Shown: positions 49,901-61,952, counted from the stretch's first letter. The stretch: 64,000 bases of DNA from Apostichopus japonicus (GCF_037975245.1 NC_092582.1:23026577-23090576), one strand, 5' to 3'. Notes: a model not told the origin generated them from the letters alone. Program-made: numbers and translations.

Positions 49901-51505
49901 TAATTTTGGGATGCGATGCCCCGGATAAATGATTCCCCAGGTTTGGATATTTCCCATGCAAGCCTTGAATTTGTTTTCCCTGCCGGGAATGTTATTCTTG
50001 GCTAGTACCGACTACAGTAATTTAACATAGGTATTCATCCATCATGTACCGACTACAGTAATTTAACCTAGGTATTCATACCGCCCTCTATTTTTCAGAC
50101 GAAGTCCCATATCTGTAGCGGCTGCCGCTATCTACATGGCATCACAGGCCTCGGATCAGAAGAGAAGCCAGAAAGGTAAGGCTTGTCTTTCCATTCTCTG
50201 ACATCCACCTCCTTAAATTATTGTCACTTTTATACTAACCTCGCCGCATCGTTGGCCATAGGTGTGTTTGCTAAACTTATGTTTAAGGGTTGGTGTGGCG
50301 TCTCAATGGCTGGAAGCACATTGAGATAGGGCTGTTAAGCCCTCATCTGAGATTAAAGGTCATGGTGTATGTCGGTCTTCATTTCCAGCACATTTATTTA
50401 TGTGTATTGTTTTGTAACGTTTCAAGGTGGATTTCCATTCTTTGGAGATCAATATCCCTTAAGGGATTAACCAACTGCGAGATTATTTGGCATTATGTAA
50501 GCCATTATTCAGTTGGCAAAATTGGTTTGATTAAAAACTTTAATTTCGACAATTGTTCTCAGTATCAAATACTGACTGACTGTTATTATTTAATTAGCTA
50601 TTAAAGTTTCTTTAATGAAAGAGGGAAAGATAAGATGTGAATGTTACTTAAAGTTTATGCATCCATGGAGGAGCCTCGGAAGTGACTGTGAAAGTATTTA
50701 GGAACATTCTCCGTCCTTAGGTGGAAACTACTCACAAGGAATATTATGGTGTTTATAATCTCTCCGAAATTTGTATATTTCTTCTAGGTGTAGTTTCACT
50801 CTTTGTTATATGCTTCTTTGCAATGCAATTGTTTTAACTTACAAATTTGAAAAACCGAAGCAGCGACTTAACATTTCTATTTATAATAATAAGGAAGGCA
50901 GTGGATTTAGATCTCCAGTATTAGACAAAAGTTTCAAAAACTTGTTCGATGAAGTAGAGCACTTATTTTTTTTAATTCTCGATGTCGCTGGTGTCTGAAA
51001 TTGCATTCTGGCCAATAACGTCTTTGCTCTTTCCAACCCCCCCCCCCCCCAATAAAGTGGAAAAAGCTAAATAGAAATGGAAATTAGTTAGGACAGCATA
51101 GCAAAAGTAGTAGTATTAAATTTGCAGTTGGGACTTCACATCACATTCCGCTAAAATATTTTACCACAACATTAAACCATCCCCCTCCTCCCGAAATACA
51201 AAAATTGAAAGAAACTAAAATTCTATGTGTGACATTTCTTTGCACTTCCTCCTTTCCCTTGCCGAAACTACCACTTGTTGTTATTTGCTCTTCTCCCTTT
51301 GTTCATATAAAGTACGATAAAACGAATAAAACGAAACCAAACGTGATCTTTTCCAAACCTTCTCTGTCTAGAAATCGGTGACATAGCCGGAGTAGCTGAC
51401 GTAACCATTCGCCAATCCTATAAGCTGATCTACCCGCGGGCCAACGAGCTCTTTCCGGCCGACTTCAAGTTTCAAACAAGGGTCGAGGATCTTCCCCCTC
51501 CATAA
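40951..51505 (+). CDS. GTF2B: General transcription factor TFIIB
   Basis: TFIIB binds TBP-DNA, recruits RNA polymerase II and helps set the start site. Coding exons are 40951-40991, 41786-41899, 43028-43214, 44803-44889, 45790-45919, 46121-46230, 47652-47746, 50099-50175 and 51372-51505, joined in phase to give 324 residues (human 316). The N-terminal zinc ribbon is complete, with ligands C23, H26, C42 and C45 in CPQHPN...GDMICPECG. The B-reader/linker follows ([15 protein letters not shown]...DPSRVG). Two cyclin-like repeats come next, with [76 protein letters not shown] and [20 protein letters not shown] near the C-terminus. The ATG at 40951 fits the phase-2 exon end and the extra N-terminal residues. 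Introns carry a SINE, a minisatellite and a hAT element. The gene looks intact. Confidence 0.98.
43430..43818 (-). mobile_element. tRNA-derived SINE
   Basis: Read on the minus strand, the element begins near 43818 with a tRNA-like head: a box-A-like TGGTCAAATGGTTAAGGCAG and an exact B box, GGTTCGAGTCC, about 40 bases apart. A body follows with TGTGTCCTTGGGCAAGGCAC. The polymerase III promoter pair and the unrelated tail define a tRNA-type SINE. It lies antisense in GTF2B intron 3. Loose matching in box A and the missing cloverleaf argue against a working tRNA gene. Confidence 0.8.
46641..47405. repeat. Minisatellite of GATGAGTATG-type units
   Basis: About 760 bases in GTF2B intron 6 consist of mixed 10-30 base units such as TGATGAGTATGGGATGAG and TATACTATAATG. 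A longer period of roughly 80-105 bases is visible at about 46805, 46911 and 46990. The minus strand stays open and reads [13 protein letters not shown] repeats, as expected from the unit. Confidence 0.92.
48436..49783. mobile_element. Non-autonomous hAT element, 1348 bp
   Basis: The left terminus, TAGCGTTGTGCGG, matches the complement of the right terminus, TAGGGTTGTGCGG, with one mismatch in 13. A perfect 8-bp target duplication, GTTCTTAA, flanks it (48428-48435 and 49784-49791). Subterminal regions repeat ACCGGTA/TACCGGT motifs. No transposase frame was found. It lies in GTF2B intron 7. Confidence 0.88.
50005..50079 (+). repeat. 41-bp tandem duplication next to a splice acceptor
   Basis: GTACCGACTACAGTAATTTA begins at 50005 and again at 50046. 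The second copy ends about 20 bases before the acceptor of GTF2B exon 8 (50098), so the likely branch-point region (CTACAGTAATTTAAC) is duplicated. Confidence 0.85.
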
Positions 51506-52089
51506 ATCTGCGGCCGGATTTTCGTTGCCTGCGACAAAGGGGGGGAGCCTTTACTCTCCTTTGGGTATCGTTTTCTGTCCGTGTGGCCGACACGATTCGA
51601 TAGCCTACCCGGAAAACCGGACACGTTTGGTTTATCGTTCCACGGTTTCAGACTGTTTATGTTTTATTAAACCGTCGATGAGACCGAGTGACTAAGGTAT
51701 TTTGACGGTGACATGTCGTCGTTCGTCACAGGAAAAAACGACAAAACGAGTTTTGGGTCGGCATAAGATTCACATGAAGGGCAGAAAAAAGATGGAACCA
51801 TTTGTGTGATTGATTTTTAACCTGTAGAAGAATTTTTTTGGGATACAAATATTCTGCAGCTTGGCGAGATTGATCAGTTGGAAAAATCAAGCGATCGTCT
51901 CGAATCATCTCAATCACGTCGTCGGAGCAGAAAGATGACCAGATCTTTGTCACGATTCTAAATGTGGACGTTATGTAAGAGGAGCAGTATAAACTTAGCA
52001 GACAGCTTGGAAGAGTTTAAGCCTTGGGTCATACATTTAACAACTACTGATCTCCCGTTTAAGCTATCGGAGACAGAATGATGGTGGAA

Positions 52090-52640
52090 CGCTCTGCCAA
52101 GCTTCACAAGAGACTTCTCAGAAAGAGGTTAACAGGAACTAGCTTTTAAAGAGTCTTATTATTTGGTCAAACGTTCTAGGAGTGTTTATAAACATTAAAG
52201 ACAAGTAGGATGGTGGGACCAGGTAATACTCTGCCAAGCTTCACAAGAGACTTCTCATAAAGAGGTTAACAGGAACTAGCTTTTAAAGAGTCTTATTTGG
52301 TCGAACATTCTAGGAGTATTTATAAACATTAAAGACAAGTAGGATGGTGGGACCCAGGTAATGCTCTGCCAAGCTTCACAAGAGACTTCTCATAAAGAGG
52401 TTAACAGGAACTAGCTTTTAAAGAGTCTTATTATTTGGTCAAACATTCTAGGAGTATTTATAAACATTAAAAGACAAAAAGTATGGTGGACCCAGGTAAT
52501 GCTTTGCCAAGCTTCACAAGAGACTTCTCAGAAGGAGATTATCTGAACTACCTTTTTAAGAGTCTTATTTTTTTTGCTTTTTCATTTTGGTCAAACATTC
52601 TTGGAAATATTTATAAACATTAAAAACGGAAGTATAGTGG
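52090..52640 (+). repeat. Tandem repeat in the GTF2B 3' UTR, about 137-bp unit
   Basis: Four copies begin with TCTGCCAAGCTTCACAAGAG near 52092, 52230, 52364 and 52502 (the last copy diverged). Spacing is 134-138 bases. The units are transcribed if the signal at 53499 is used. Confidence 0.9.
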
Positions 52641-53498
52641 GACCAGAGAAGTAGGAGATCACAAGAAAAAATGATTAATAAGCTGATGTATCAGGAGTTC
52701 AGTTGCTCTTTGCCAGATATCAGGATAATATTTCTGATTCTGGCAGTTCGTCAGGTTCACAGCGCTCATAATTTCTCAGTCTCCATGGAAAGACGTTGAC
52801 AACCAGTATTAAGAGTATATTGTCCTCAGGATTTCAAAAGAGCTATTGCGCAAGAGCTATTGCGCAAGAAACATAGAAGGAAATTTATCTACATGGGATT
52901 AGCCGAATTGCTTGTAACTCCACGGCGGGTGGCTATCAAAAGTTACAGAATGCAGCTCATTTTGGATTTTTAAAAAAAATAATTTGCAGACATGAGTTTT
53001 TGCCGTGATTTGTGATTTCTTTTCTACCTCGGGGACAAAAACTATTATCCTAACAGACTGCAGCATACGCAAACTGGAGCCTATACCGCAATTTTTGCAA
53101 AATTCTGTGATTTTCTTTTTAACCCAGTCTCGTCCCTGAATTTGGATGACCACTTTAGATGGGGAAAACTGTTGGGTTTCTCCTAAATGAAACCCCAACT
53201 TTTAGCTAAACCCACAATCTCCCAGGTGCTAGGGATCATTCCATTCTATTATACCTCTGCCCCCCCTTAACTATAACACTGCTTTCACCTGTAGCAACCT
53301 TGTATTGGAGTCAACAAATGTTTTGGTTTTTCCAGGTACTGTAAAAGCCTGGACGTGGACATGCCCAGAGCAGGGGTGTTCTTTCAAAAGAATTTTGAAA
53401 GAAAACCACTTCAGGTTTTTTTTTTTTAACTAAAGTGTAGTTTGTTACTACATAGGCTGTACTTAATGTATTTTCCTGCTTGTGCAATTGCGAAGTAC

Positions 53499-53504
53499 AA
53501 TAAA
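53499..53504 (+). terminator. Probable GTF2B polyadenylation signal
   Basis: This is the first AATAAA noticed after the GTF2B stop, giving a 3' UTR of about 2 kb; TG-rich sequence (GTGTTTCAGCATGTGG) follows within 30 bases, as expected downstream of a cleavage site. Confidence 0.6.
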
Positions 53505-53747
53505 TAAGTTCTGTAAAAGTGTTTCAGCATGTGGTCTTCTCTGTATGTGTTTATGCCATCCTGCTCTGTACCTGTATATATATGCAAAATGTAAACCCAA
53601 ACACTGAATTAAAATAAAAGAAAATTGCAGTTAGTGTCAAGAATGTGTCCAGTGTTGTGAAAATAAAAACAGTCGTGGAAAATGGATCTGGTTAAGTCAT
53701 GATTGTGATATAAATAGAAACCTTGATATAAACTCGATAGAAAAGTG

Positions 53748-54192
53748 CAGTGACGGACTGGCCACACAGGCATTTGGGCATTGAATGCCCGGTGGGCCAG
53801 TGAGCTGGGTAGCCTGGTAAAAATTAGCCCATTTTCGCAGTAGTTAACAGAATACAGATGGGCTGTGTAAATATATATTTTTAAATGCTTGAAAAACTAC
53901 ATAAAATCCAGTCTAACTCATATATTTTTGTTTACGTTTTTAACTTTTCTCAGTTTAAAGTATCGCTTCTGGAAAATTATTTTTGGGTATATTTTAAAGG
54001 ATAATTGTAACCTACAAAATTAAGAAATATAGCACCATTTTGCATCTAAGTTTAAAGTTTAAGGGGAGGGGGACATCCCCCTTAAACCCCTTCCCCAGGA
54101 CGGCGATCACTTTATAAGTAACATATCAATGAAAAATGGGCCGGTCTAGTTGAAAAATGCCCGGGCTGGTTTTAAGACCCAGTCCGCCCCTG
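53748..54192. mobile_element. Non-autonomous hAT element, 445 bp
   Basis: The left terminus, CAGTGACGGACTGG, pairs with the complement of the right terminus, CAGGGGCGGACTGG, with two mismatches in 14. A perfect 8-bp target duplication, GAAAAGTG, flanks it (53740-53747 and 54193-54200). It has no coding capacity. The inner sequence GCACCATTTTGCATCT relates it to fragments near 8970 and 36041. Confidence 0.93.
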
Positions 54193-54778
54193 GAAAAGTG
54201 GTATCCAACCACATTAACTTGTATCTTAAATATCAGGAACATGGACAAACACAGGAGGTACTGTAAGGTAGTACAGATAAAATGGAACTGGTCTATGATG
54301 AAGTACAGATATTAGAAACGTGATTTGTCCTGTGGTATAATAGAAATATCAAAGATATGTCTCCACTAATCAAAACCTAATCCCCCCCCCCTTAGCGTAG
54401 ATGTGATACCATATTTCGTAATGGAATGTTTTTGAATAATTTGCGAATAGTGTCATTAGTGTTTGGCATCGAAAGACACTGTGACGTTACCATGGTGACT
54501 GCATAGTACTTTTCCTTACCATGCAAGTTTTGCAATATTTTGTCTACTAACAGAGGAAGGATCTTCTTCCTTGCACCGTAAGGCTGAGTGGATGATACAA
54601 ACACCCAGAAAATAACAAGAAATGGTCAGAGATGATGTAATCAAATTTCTAGGAAATGAAAACAGAAGATAGCTCAAAATCTGACAGAATTTTGTAGACC
54701 TACTGTGGCTGATAAACATCACAAACTACACAGTTACATTGGCATGATTGGCTTACTAACAGCAAGTCAGTAGCTTAA

Positions 54779-56031
54779 AGGAATTGTCTGGTGGAAGATT
54801 TTGATACATTGTCCTTGTAATTATTATTTTTCTCTTTCTAACCATGTAAAAATTGTCCCCATTCGACATTTTCTTCTTGTAGAAATCTGGTTTTCAAATT
54901 CACCAGTTCCTCACCAAAAGTACCGTTTGTTCGAACGCTTCAATATGGTGATTGACGTAGTGCTTGCAGATAGGCAAAACAGGCGACTTGAAGTTAGCAC
55001 TCCCAATTCCGCAGCAAATTAACTCACGTGTAAGCACATTGGATTGCCTCATATATATAACGTACATACTCGCGAACGTATATACTACGATGCTCAGTTG
55101 GTGTACTTGTATAGCGTTACACATAGTACACTCACACTCAAACCACAGTTCATTAACTGTTCTTCGAAATCGCTGAAATAAAATTCACGGATCAAATTAA
55201 CAGTAAAAGGAAACTTGTAAAGTATTCGTTAAACCGAAAGATGAAACTTGGCGGGATCGATGTCATCGCAGAACTGTCCGATTGTAAACGTAAGTGTAGC
55301 CTATACACGCGGACATTCTTCGCGCTGGAGCTGGATACCGCGATGTATAAACAACGAAGAGCCTGCTGTTAAAACTTATCTTGTGTTACACAAAGACCAC
55401 GAAACCACCGATCTACTACATATATTGCGGCTTAAGGAGTTTTTTAAATCATATCTAATTTATAAGAAATTTCACCGGAAATTATTGAAAAAATTGATCG
55501 AATCGTTGTCAGAGCAGAATATAGCACTGAGAAGCTTAGGCTTCGCAGAACTGTCCGATTGTCAACGTTTGAGTACAGCCTACATGAGAACATTTTTCGC
55601 GTTGGCGCTGGATAGCGCGATGTATAGCCTGAACAACTCAGAGTCTGCTGTTAAAATTTACCTTCTGTTACTCAAAGACCACGGAACCACCGCTCAAGTA
55701 CATGGCGGCTTAAGGAGTTTTTGAAAACATATCTAATTTTTAAGAAATTTCACCGGAAATTATGGAAGAAATTTATCTGTATACAAACGCTGTTTTTGTT
55801 GTGATTACCATATAGTTACTGTGCGGAGGGTGGGTTATGACGCAATCTGCTATGGCAGAGCTGACGTCACGTATTGTACTGTTCAAATCATATTTGAATT
55901 GTCTATCCATAACGATTAAAAAATCGTTTCTCCGTCAAACGCAACATTAGCGTTCTCATACTTTGACAACATGTTTGGAAAATTATTTACTATTTTTTAA
56001 GGTAACTTCTTTGGGCCACCAGACAATCCTT
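54779..56031. mobile_element. TTAA-flanked DNA transposon, Kolobok- or piggyBac-like
   Basis: TTAA occurs at both edges (54775-54778 and 56032-56035). Termini AGGAATTGTCTGGTGG and, in complement, AAGGATTGTCTGGTGG form a 16-base inverted repeat with two mismatches. TTAA duplications are used by piggyBac and Kolobok; the purine start favours Kolobok, since piggyBac ends usually begin with C. No transposase is recognised. An internal segment of about 230 bases is duplicated at 55266 and 55543. It is probably non-autonomous. Confidence 0.65.
55248..55724 (+). CDS. Unrecognised 158-codon frame inside the TTAA element
   Basis: One open frame crosses both internal copies and encodes 158 residues. 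The copies share segments such as KTYLVLHKDHETT and KIYLLLLKDHGTT, while their first halves are read in different frames (AELSDCQR appears only in copy 2). A donor-like AAAC|GTAAGT follows the first copy's AACTGTCCGATTGT. No family is recognised; it could be a remnant of element coding sequence or a chance frame. Confidence 0.25.
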   Translation: MAGSMSSQNCPIVNVSVAYTRGHSSRWSWIPRCINNEEPAVKTYLVLHKDHETTDLLHILRLKEFFKSYLIYKKFHRKLLKKLIESLSEQNIALRSLGFAELSDCQRLSTAYMRTFFALALDSAMYSLNNSESAVKIYLLLLKDHGTTAQVHGGLRSF

Positions 56032-56828
56032 TTAACAGAACATTAATGATGAAAAATGGCCGTGGGGAAGGGGGGGGGTTGGTTGGTTGGTGGATGCTGA
56101 ATTTGGTCATGTTGAAGAGTTTGCCGAGATATTGCTAAATTATTCACCTTAATGGTTAATTATAATATTATATAAGAACATCACATAGTAGTATTAGTTG
56201 TACATTTATAAAGTGACAATAACAAAATGAGCACATATTGACTTTGTGGGTTGTGACACAAATGTGGAGCGGATTTGTTCTGATCAACAAAGAGGCCAGG
56301 ACCCCCCAAGTGAGGGGAAGGAGAGTTCTAGGGGACCAATCCTCATCCCCTTCCCCCTCCCAATCCACATGCCTAAGATCTTGTATACACATCAGACATA
56401 CCCCACCCCTCTGTTGCCTCCCCAAATTTTGAACACAAATACGGAATCATTTTGTTTTAGACAGCAATGTGACAGATTAAGAAGTTTTACTCTATTGTCA
56501 TAAAGTACTGAATATATTAGTGTTGTTGTGTCACTAACCTGCTATAGGTATTAATCCAGTTGTGTAGTAATTAGGCTAATTTTGAATAGTAATTCCAGTT
56601 GTTCCATGATGAACTCACCTAGTAGTGTGTTCATTCACTTTAATGATGTATAAAAGAGTCATTTATCAGAATGGAAAACAATGGAAAAACAGACCTAGCT
56701 GGACTGATAGTGGTACTAAATTTTTGTTGTTGATGATAATTGTAACCTTTGCATTCATGATGGCGTATGTGTGCATTTGTGACGCCCAGCTTTCAAACAC
56801 AATATCTCAATCTCCTATGTGGTGTGTG

Positions 56829-57215
56829 CAAGTACCACATTGAGTATAAGAAGCCTATTGTATTTGGTGGAGGTCATTTGGGGTCACCGGGGGTCAAATT
56901 GTGTAAACCTTGTTAACACGATATCTCAAGAAGGGAAGCATGGGCAGACCTTATATTTGGGCATGTAGAAGTATTAAACACATTGAGTACAAGAAGCCTA
57001 TTGTATTTGGTGGAGGTCATTTGGGGTCACCAGGGGTCAAATTGTGTAAACCTTGTAAACACGATATCTCAAGAAGGGAAGCATGGGCAGACCTTATATT
57101 TGGGTGTGTAGAAGTATTAAACACATCGGAAGTACAGGAAGCCAATTGTTTTTGGTGGAGATCAAAGGTCATTTTGGGTCAACAGGGGTCAAATTGTGAT
57201 GACCTTGTAAACATG
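56829..57215. repeat. Tandem repeat, about 147-bp unit
   Basis: Two and a half copies start near 56835, 56982 and 57126. Shared blocks are AAGAAGCCTATTGTATTTGG, TGGAGGTCATTTGGGGTCAC, GGGGTCAAATTGTGTAAACC and CACGATATCTCAAGAAGGGA. The first two copies are nearly identical; the third has diverged. Confidence 0.9.
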
Positions 57216-60200
57216 ATATCTAGTTGCACCAAGCCTCTATTTTCTTCCCATTTTGACGCAGTTGATTTCTGTTGATATCAATGCAGAGAGGTACAATCAC
57301 ATCTATATAAATGTATTGTAGTATAACTAGTGTTATTCACAGTATGGTAGTGAAGTTACCTGTTTAACCAATTAAAAAGAACACAAAATGTATTAAAGCA
57401 AGGTTAGAGAAAACTTCAAATCATTCCCTGTGATATTAAAGTCATAAAGAGTGATGAAGAGAATTGAAACAATTATTCAAAAAGTAAACCCAAATGATCT
57501 GCTTTGTTTCCATGTCTTTCATGATTGGTCTTGTTGTTAATTGAACAAAATAGGGTACAGCTGGGCAATGTTTATAAGGATGTCTTCCCTGGGACGACCA
57601 GGCCTTGCAATTTAGGTTGTCCAGACAGGAAACTTGGCTGTCCGAAATATTGTTAGCAAAATTAACAATGACCAATTGTGTCACTGCAGGATGTAAATAG
57701 ATGTAAAAATGGGGTAAATAGCAATTTTTTTCATTTTATGTATCTGGGTCGTCCAAACAGAAATTTGGTCATCTGGGTCTCCCACCAAAACAATTGTTTT
57801 GCCCTGGACTGAATCACTTTTCAAATGGTTCTTGGCTCAAGTCTGTGCAGGGAAAAATACAGTTGAATTTAATTCCTAATTTTGGGTTTAGTGGAATCAG
57901 AGCAGTGGTGTAGTGTGCAATTTGGAAAGAGGGAAAAAGTGAACCTTAATATAAAACTTTGGATCAATTGCACACAGAAGATGTACCAGAGAAGAAATAG
58001 CCAAGGCAGAAATTCAATTCCATATGTCCACCAAATGTTGTCGATAAACCAAACATCTACCGAATAAGACAGATGTTGATCATCTGTATCTATATATCCT
58101 CTCTTTGAGATAATTTACAAATCACGACACGGACAAGCAGAAAGTAGACGACGGACAGAAACCATACATTGCCACAAAGATACAGTAGCCGTATATTTTC
58201 ACCAAGAATCAGCAAACCAAACACATGCATATAAGAATAAAGGTGACGTCATTTAGAAATGTATTTACATTATGATGATGTAGATGAGAGAAGCAACACA
58301 TATAGGCCATAAAGATTTATCCTTTGAGTAATTTATGCAGTCTCACCCCTCCCCCCATCAACCCCTCCCCCCACACTTTCTCCCGCTCCTCAAATTTTTG
58401 GATTAATGAGAAGTCAAATCTATGCGATAGAAATGAGCATACTGTTCATGGTCGAAACCAACAAAATGATTGCTATCCTCCACAACATCACAAAATCTTT
58501 TTTTTAATTTTTTATCTTGTGCAGTGGAAGTGTTGGACTCACTTCATGCAATCCAGTGACGCCAATTGAATAAAAAATGTCAAAATTTCTGATTCCACCC
58601 TTAACCCAAGCAATACAAATTTCAGATGTTTATATACACCAAGAAAAACCTCAGCAAGAGGGAAAATGTAGTAAATCAAGTTTTAAAATTAAAGAATTCA
58701 AAGATATTTCATGTCTTTCAGACTATTATCATGAACTATAAAATCGATACTAAAAAACAGTGTGAGCTACATGCTATAGTGAAAAAAAAAAGGACGCTCT
58801 TTAAGAGCAAAGTGAAAAGCTAGTAGACCATTAATAACAAATTTAAAGACAGGTAAAATGTCTTTGAAAGAATTTTATAGAACTGTTGAGTCAAAGCTAT
58901 TTTTCTTTTCTCTCTCTCCTCTGTCATGATACAGTGATTTCTACCTTTAGCCAACATTAAAACACAACTAAAGGTTTCTTGTTGAAATATGCAAATGACA
59001 GGGAAATGTAGTCAAGTTTTTCAAAGCATTCAAAGATACTTTCGGGCAATTTTGATGAAATAAATTGATCATTCTAAAAAACTTATTGCTTAAATATGCA
59101 ATTACATGGATGGGGTATTCCAGTGGCTGACTTTGAATGTTGCTCAAAATTGCTGGAAAATTTCCTCCATTTTTTATTATATTTTTTTTAGGTCAAACCC
59201 ACATTCTCAAAGTACTTTGCATGGCAAGGAAAATAAGTGGTTGCTACAAAAAAAAAAAAATATTGCATTCTGACGAAAATTCTAATAAAAACCATTAATA
59301 TTGACAAGGTATTAAGGAAACAATTCCAAGATCAATGTTAACATAACTTGCCATGAAAATATCACTTTTAATCCTAAGACTACAATGTACTGTGATCTAA
59401 GGGGATTCTACAGAAGCTGTGCGTTTAAGTAGATGCAAAAATATACCACAAAAATTTTCTTAATTTCCTTTAAAAGGCATACAAACTATATTTAAGAAAT
59501 GGAATTGCTTTATTTCAGGGTAGTTACAAAGTACTATTACAAAACACGGGTAAATAACATTGAAATAGAACTGATTTAAGTACTGGCGTCTCTCAAGTAC
59601 CAAACAAACAGTACTGTAAATATACATACGATACAACTTACGAAAGAGAAGCAGAGAAAGGTCATGTGACAGGTCATGTGACCCTGCAGGTATTTCATTT
59701 GTTGCTTAGCAACACAAGTGAGATTTCACTTTGGAAGGATTATTTCATAATCTAGCAATTGTCCTCACTCAATAACCCCTTTCAATATTGAACTATATTG
59801 TTTTGTATCTTACATCTGTTGTAAGAAGGAACCAATTTGTTTCGTACAAAAATGCAATGAAAAAAAAAAGCAAAAAATAAAAATATCAATCATTTGTATA
59901 GTACATCTTTTCAATTGCTGCTTAGCAGGTGAAAGTGTATTTAAAATTGAACAAACATTGCAATATTTTGACTCTCGCTGTGACAGGAGTGGTAATTGAC
60001 GACTCCTGGACACGATTACACAACATGTGGACACTTCTTAACTGTTTTATAAAACAATAAACATTGATTATATTTCAGTTACCATAATTTCATTTTTTTT
60101 TTTTTTTTTTTGGCACAAAAAATATTTTTGACAAATTTTAGGAGAATTGTTGAGGAAGATTTCATTACAATTGTTTAGACTTATAAATTGTCCTATTTCA

Positions 60201-61010
60201 GAACTTTTGACATTTTTCCTTACTATCCTCCAATTCTTTCTTGTTTTTTTTTTTGGTTTGCTGACTTGCAGGATTATTCCTGTTTGATCTAAAGTTTTTT
60301 TTTCCCATTTTTTTTAAAATGTTTTATTTTTAATTTTGTTTTAAATTTGCATTCAATTACCTTTTTATTTTTCTGTTATTTGTTGATTATACAAAAGAAG
60401 CATAAAGTTGGCACAGGTATTTGGGATTATACAGGTTAGACCTTAAATATATAAAAGACAAGAAAAGAAGTGAAAAGTTAATATATGGTACAGCTGGCAG
60501 ATTAGGCCCCCACCATTGTGGCTTAAATAAGAATGTTAAAATTGAAAAATAAGAATAAAAATTATAGAATTTTGGCAAAGAGCGCAAAGCTTTGAAAGGA
60601 TCTAAAACGTAAGAAATGAATAGCAAAAGAGTCAGCTGCGGATCAAGGTTTTCTTTGGCCTTGCGATTGAAGTAACATTGTGATCAATGGCTTATTCTCA
60701 TAGATAAAATTTTACGAATTTTTGAAAGATTTTATGAAGATCTTTATGAATGGAAGCTACTGAAGACACCTAAATTATAAAAATGATAGGAAAGAAGACT
60801 TATGGGCTTTGAGAAATTGAAAAAGAAAAAAAAAGAAAAAAGGGGGCCATGACCAGAAATCCATTCCGAAAATATGCAAATTGGAAATAGTTACGTACTA
60901 CTTTTTTTGAACGTGGTGCAACATGGTCTTTCAAAATGCACAGCTGAGATGCAGTTTCACATGCTTCTTTCAGTTTTTTTACTTAACTTCAATCAGACAT
61001 TTTATTCTGC
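57216..61010. other. AT-rich gene-free stretch
   Basis: I see no coding frame, RNA gene or mobile-element end I can defend. The sequence is AT-rich with many A and T runs, and its right part may be downstream of the caspase gene. One TGACGTCA lies at 58244-58251. Confidence 0.5.
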
Positions 61011-61016
61011 GACGGA
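61011..61016 (-). terminator. Possible caspase polyadenylation signal
   Basis: AATAAA on the minus strand about 1.25 kb beyond the caspase stop. If used, both tandem arrays at 61511-62212 would be part of the mRNA. Confidence 0.35.
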
Positions 61017-61510
61017 CCAAAATTATCCTTCCGACAGATTTTGATCCTCTTTTTGCAGAAAAAATGGCCTTTGTTTAAAAGGAAAGGTACCGTTTATAGC
61101 AAGTTTAGCATTCTAAATATTGGTCACCGTAGTGATGGACATGATCTGCAGTAGGAGCAAGGTTGTATGTATAAGGGAAAGAAAAAAAGTAAAAAAAAAA
61201 AATTTGAATTACTATTTACAAGAAACATGGATGTTATCTTTAAAACTAAACAACTAGTAGCTTTTACCTGTTAAAGATTTGAAAGTTTCGATTGAGCTGG
61301 AAAAAGGCAAAAAAAAAAAAAGAAGCACTTTCAAAGTTTTTCATATGAATAATGCCAAACATGATAAAACATAATTAACAGTTGTTCTGTATTTGCATGA
61401 GATGAATTAAATTAAATTGGGACGAAAGAAGGAGCTATATTAAATATAACCGTCTCCTACCGGGTTACAAGTACTGAGAAGGTAGACGGAGGCACATTAA
61501 AACACAGAAT

Positions 61511-61926
61511 AGATCCCCTACAACCACTGACTGTGAGAGTAGATCCCCTACAACCACTGACTGTGAGAGTAGATCCCCTACAACCACTGACTGTGAGAGT
61601 AGATCCCCTACAACCACTGACTGTGAGAGTAGATCCCCTACAACCACTGACTGTGAGAGTAGATCCCCTACAACCACTGACTCTGAGAGTAGATCCCCTA
61701 CAACCACTGACTGTGAGAGTAGATCCCCTACAACCACTGACTCTGAGAGTAGATCCCCTACAACCACTGACTGTGAGAGTAGATCCCCTACAACCACTGA
61801 CTGTGAGAGTAGATCCCCTACAACCACTGACTGTGAGAGTAGATCCCCTACAACCACTGACTGTGAGAGTAGATCCCCTACAACCACTGACTGTGAGAGT
61901 AGATCCCTACAACCCTGACTGTGAGA
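61511..61926. repeat. 30-bp minisatellite, 14 copies
   Basis: The unit AGATCCCCTACAACCACTGA plus CTGTGAGAGT repeats every 30 bases; thirteen units are nearly identical (CTCTGAG replaces CTGTGAG in two) and the fourteenth is degenerate. Being a multiple of three, it leaves frames open on both strands (VRVDPLQPLT on plus, VVVGDLLSQS on minus). Homogeneity suggests recent expansion. Confidence 0.98.
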
Positions 61927-61952
61927 CGCTGCTATGAACAGTAGGCTTTAAC

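Larger units (their letters stand above)
51506..53510 (+). other. GTF2B 3' UTR
   Basis: The stretch from the stop codon to the first AATAAA (53499) has no other gene and contains the 137-bp tandem array. Its extent is inferred from the signal only. Confidence 0.6.

Noticed and set aside
56910-57275. 121-codon frame across the 147-base repeat
   Set aside because: It follows the tandem units and has no family resemblance.
61533-61937. 134-codon plus-strand frame (VRVDPLQPLT repeats) and its minus-strand partner
   Set aside because: Both come from the 30-base minisatellite, whose period is a multiple of three; there is no gene context.
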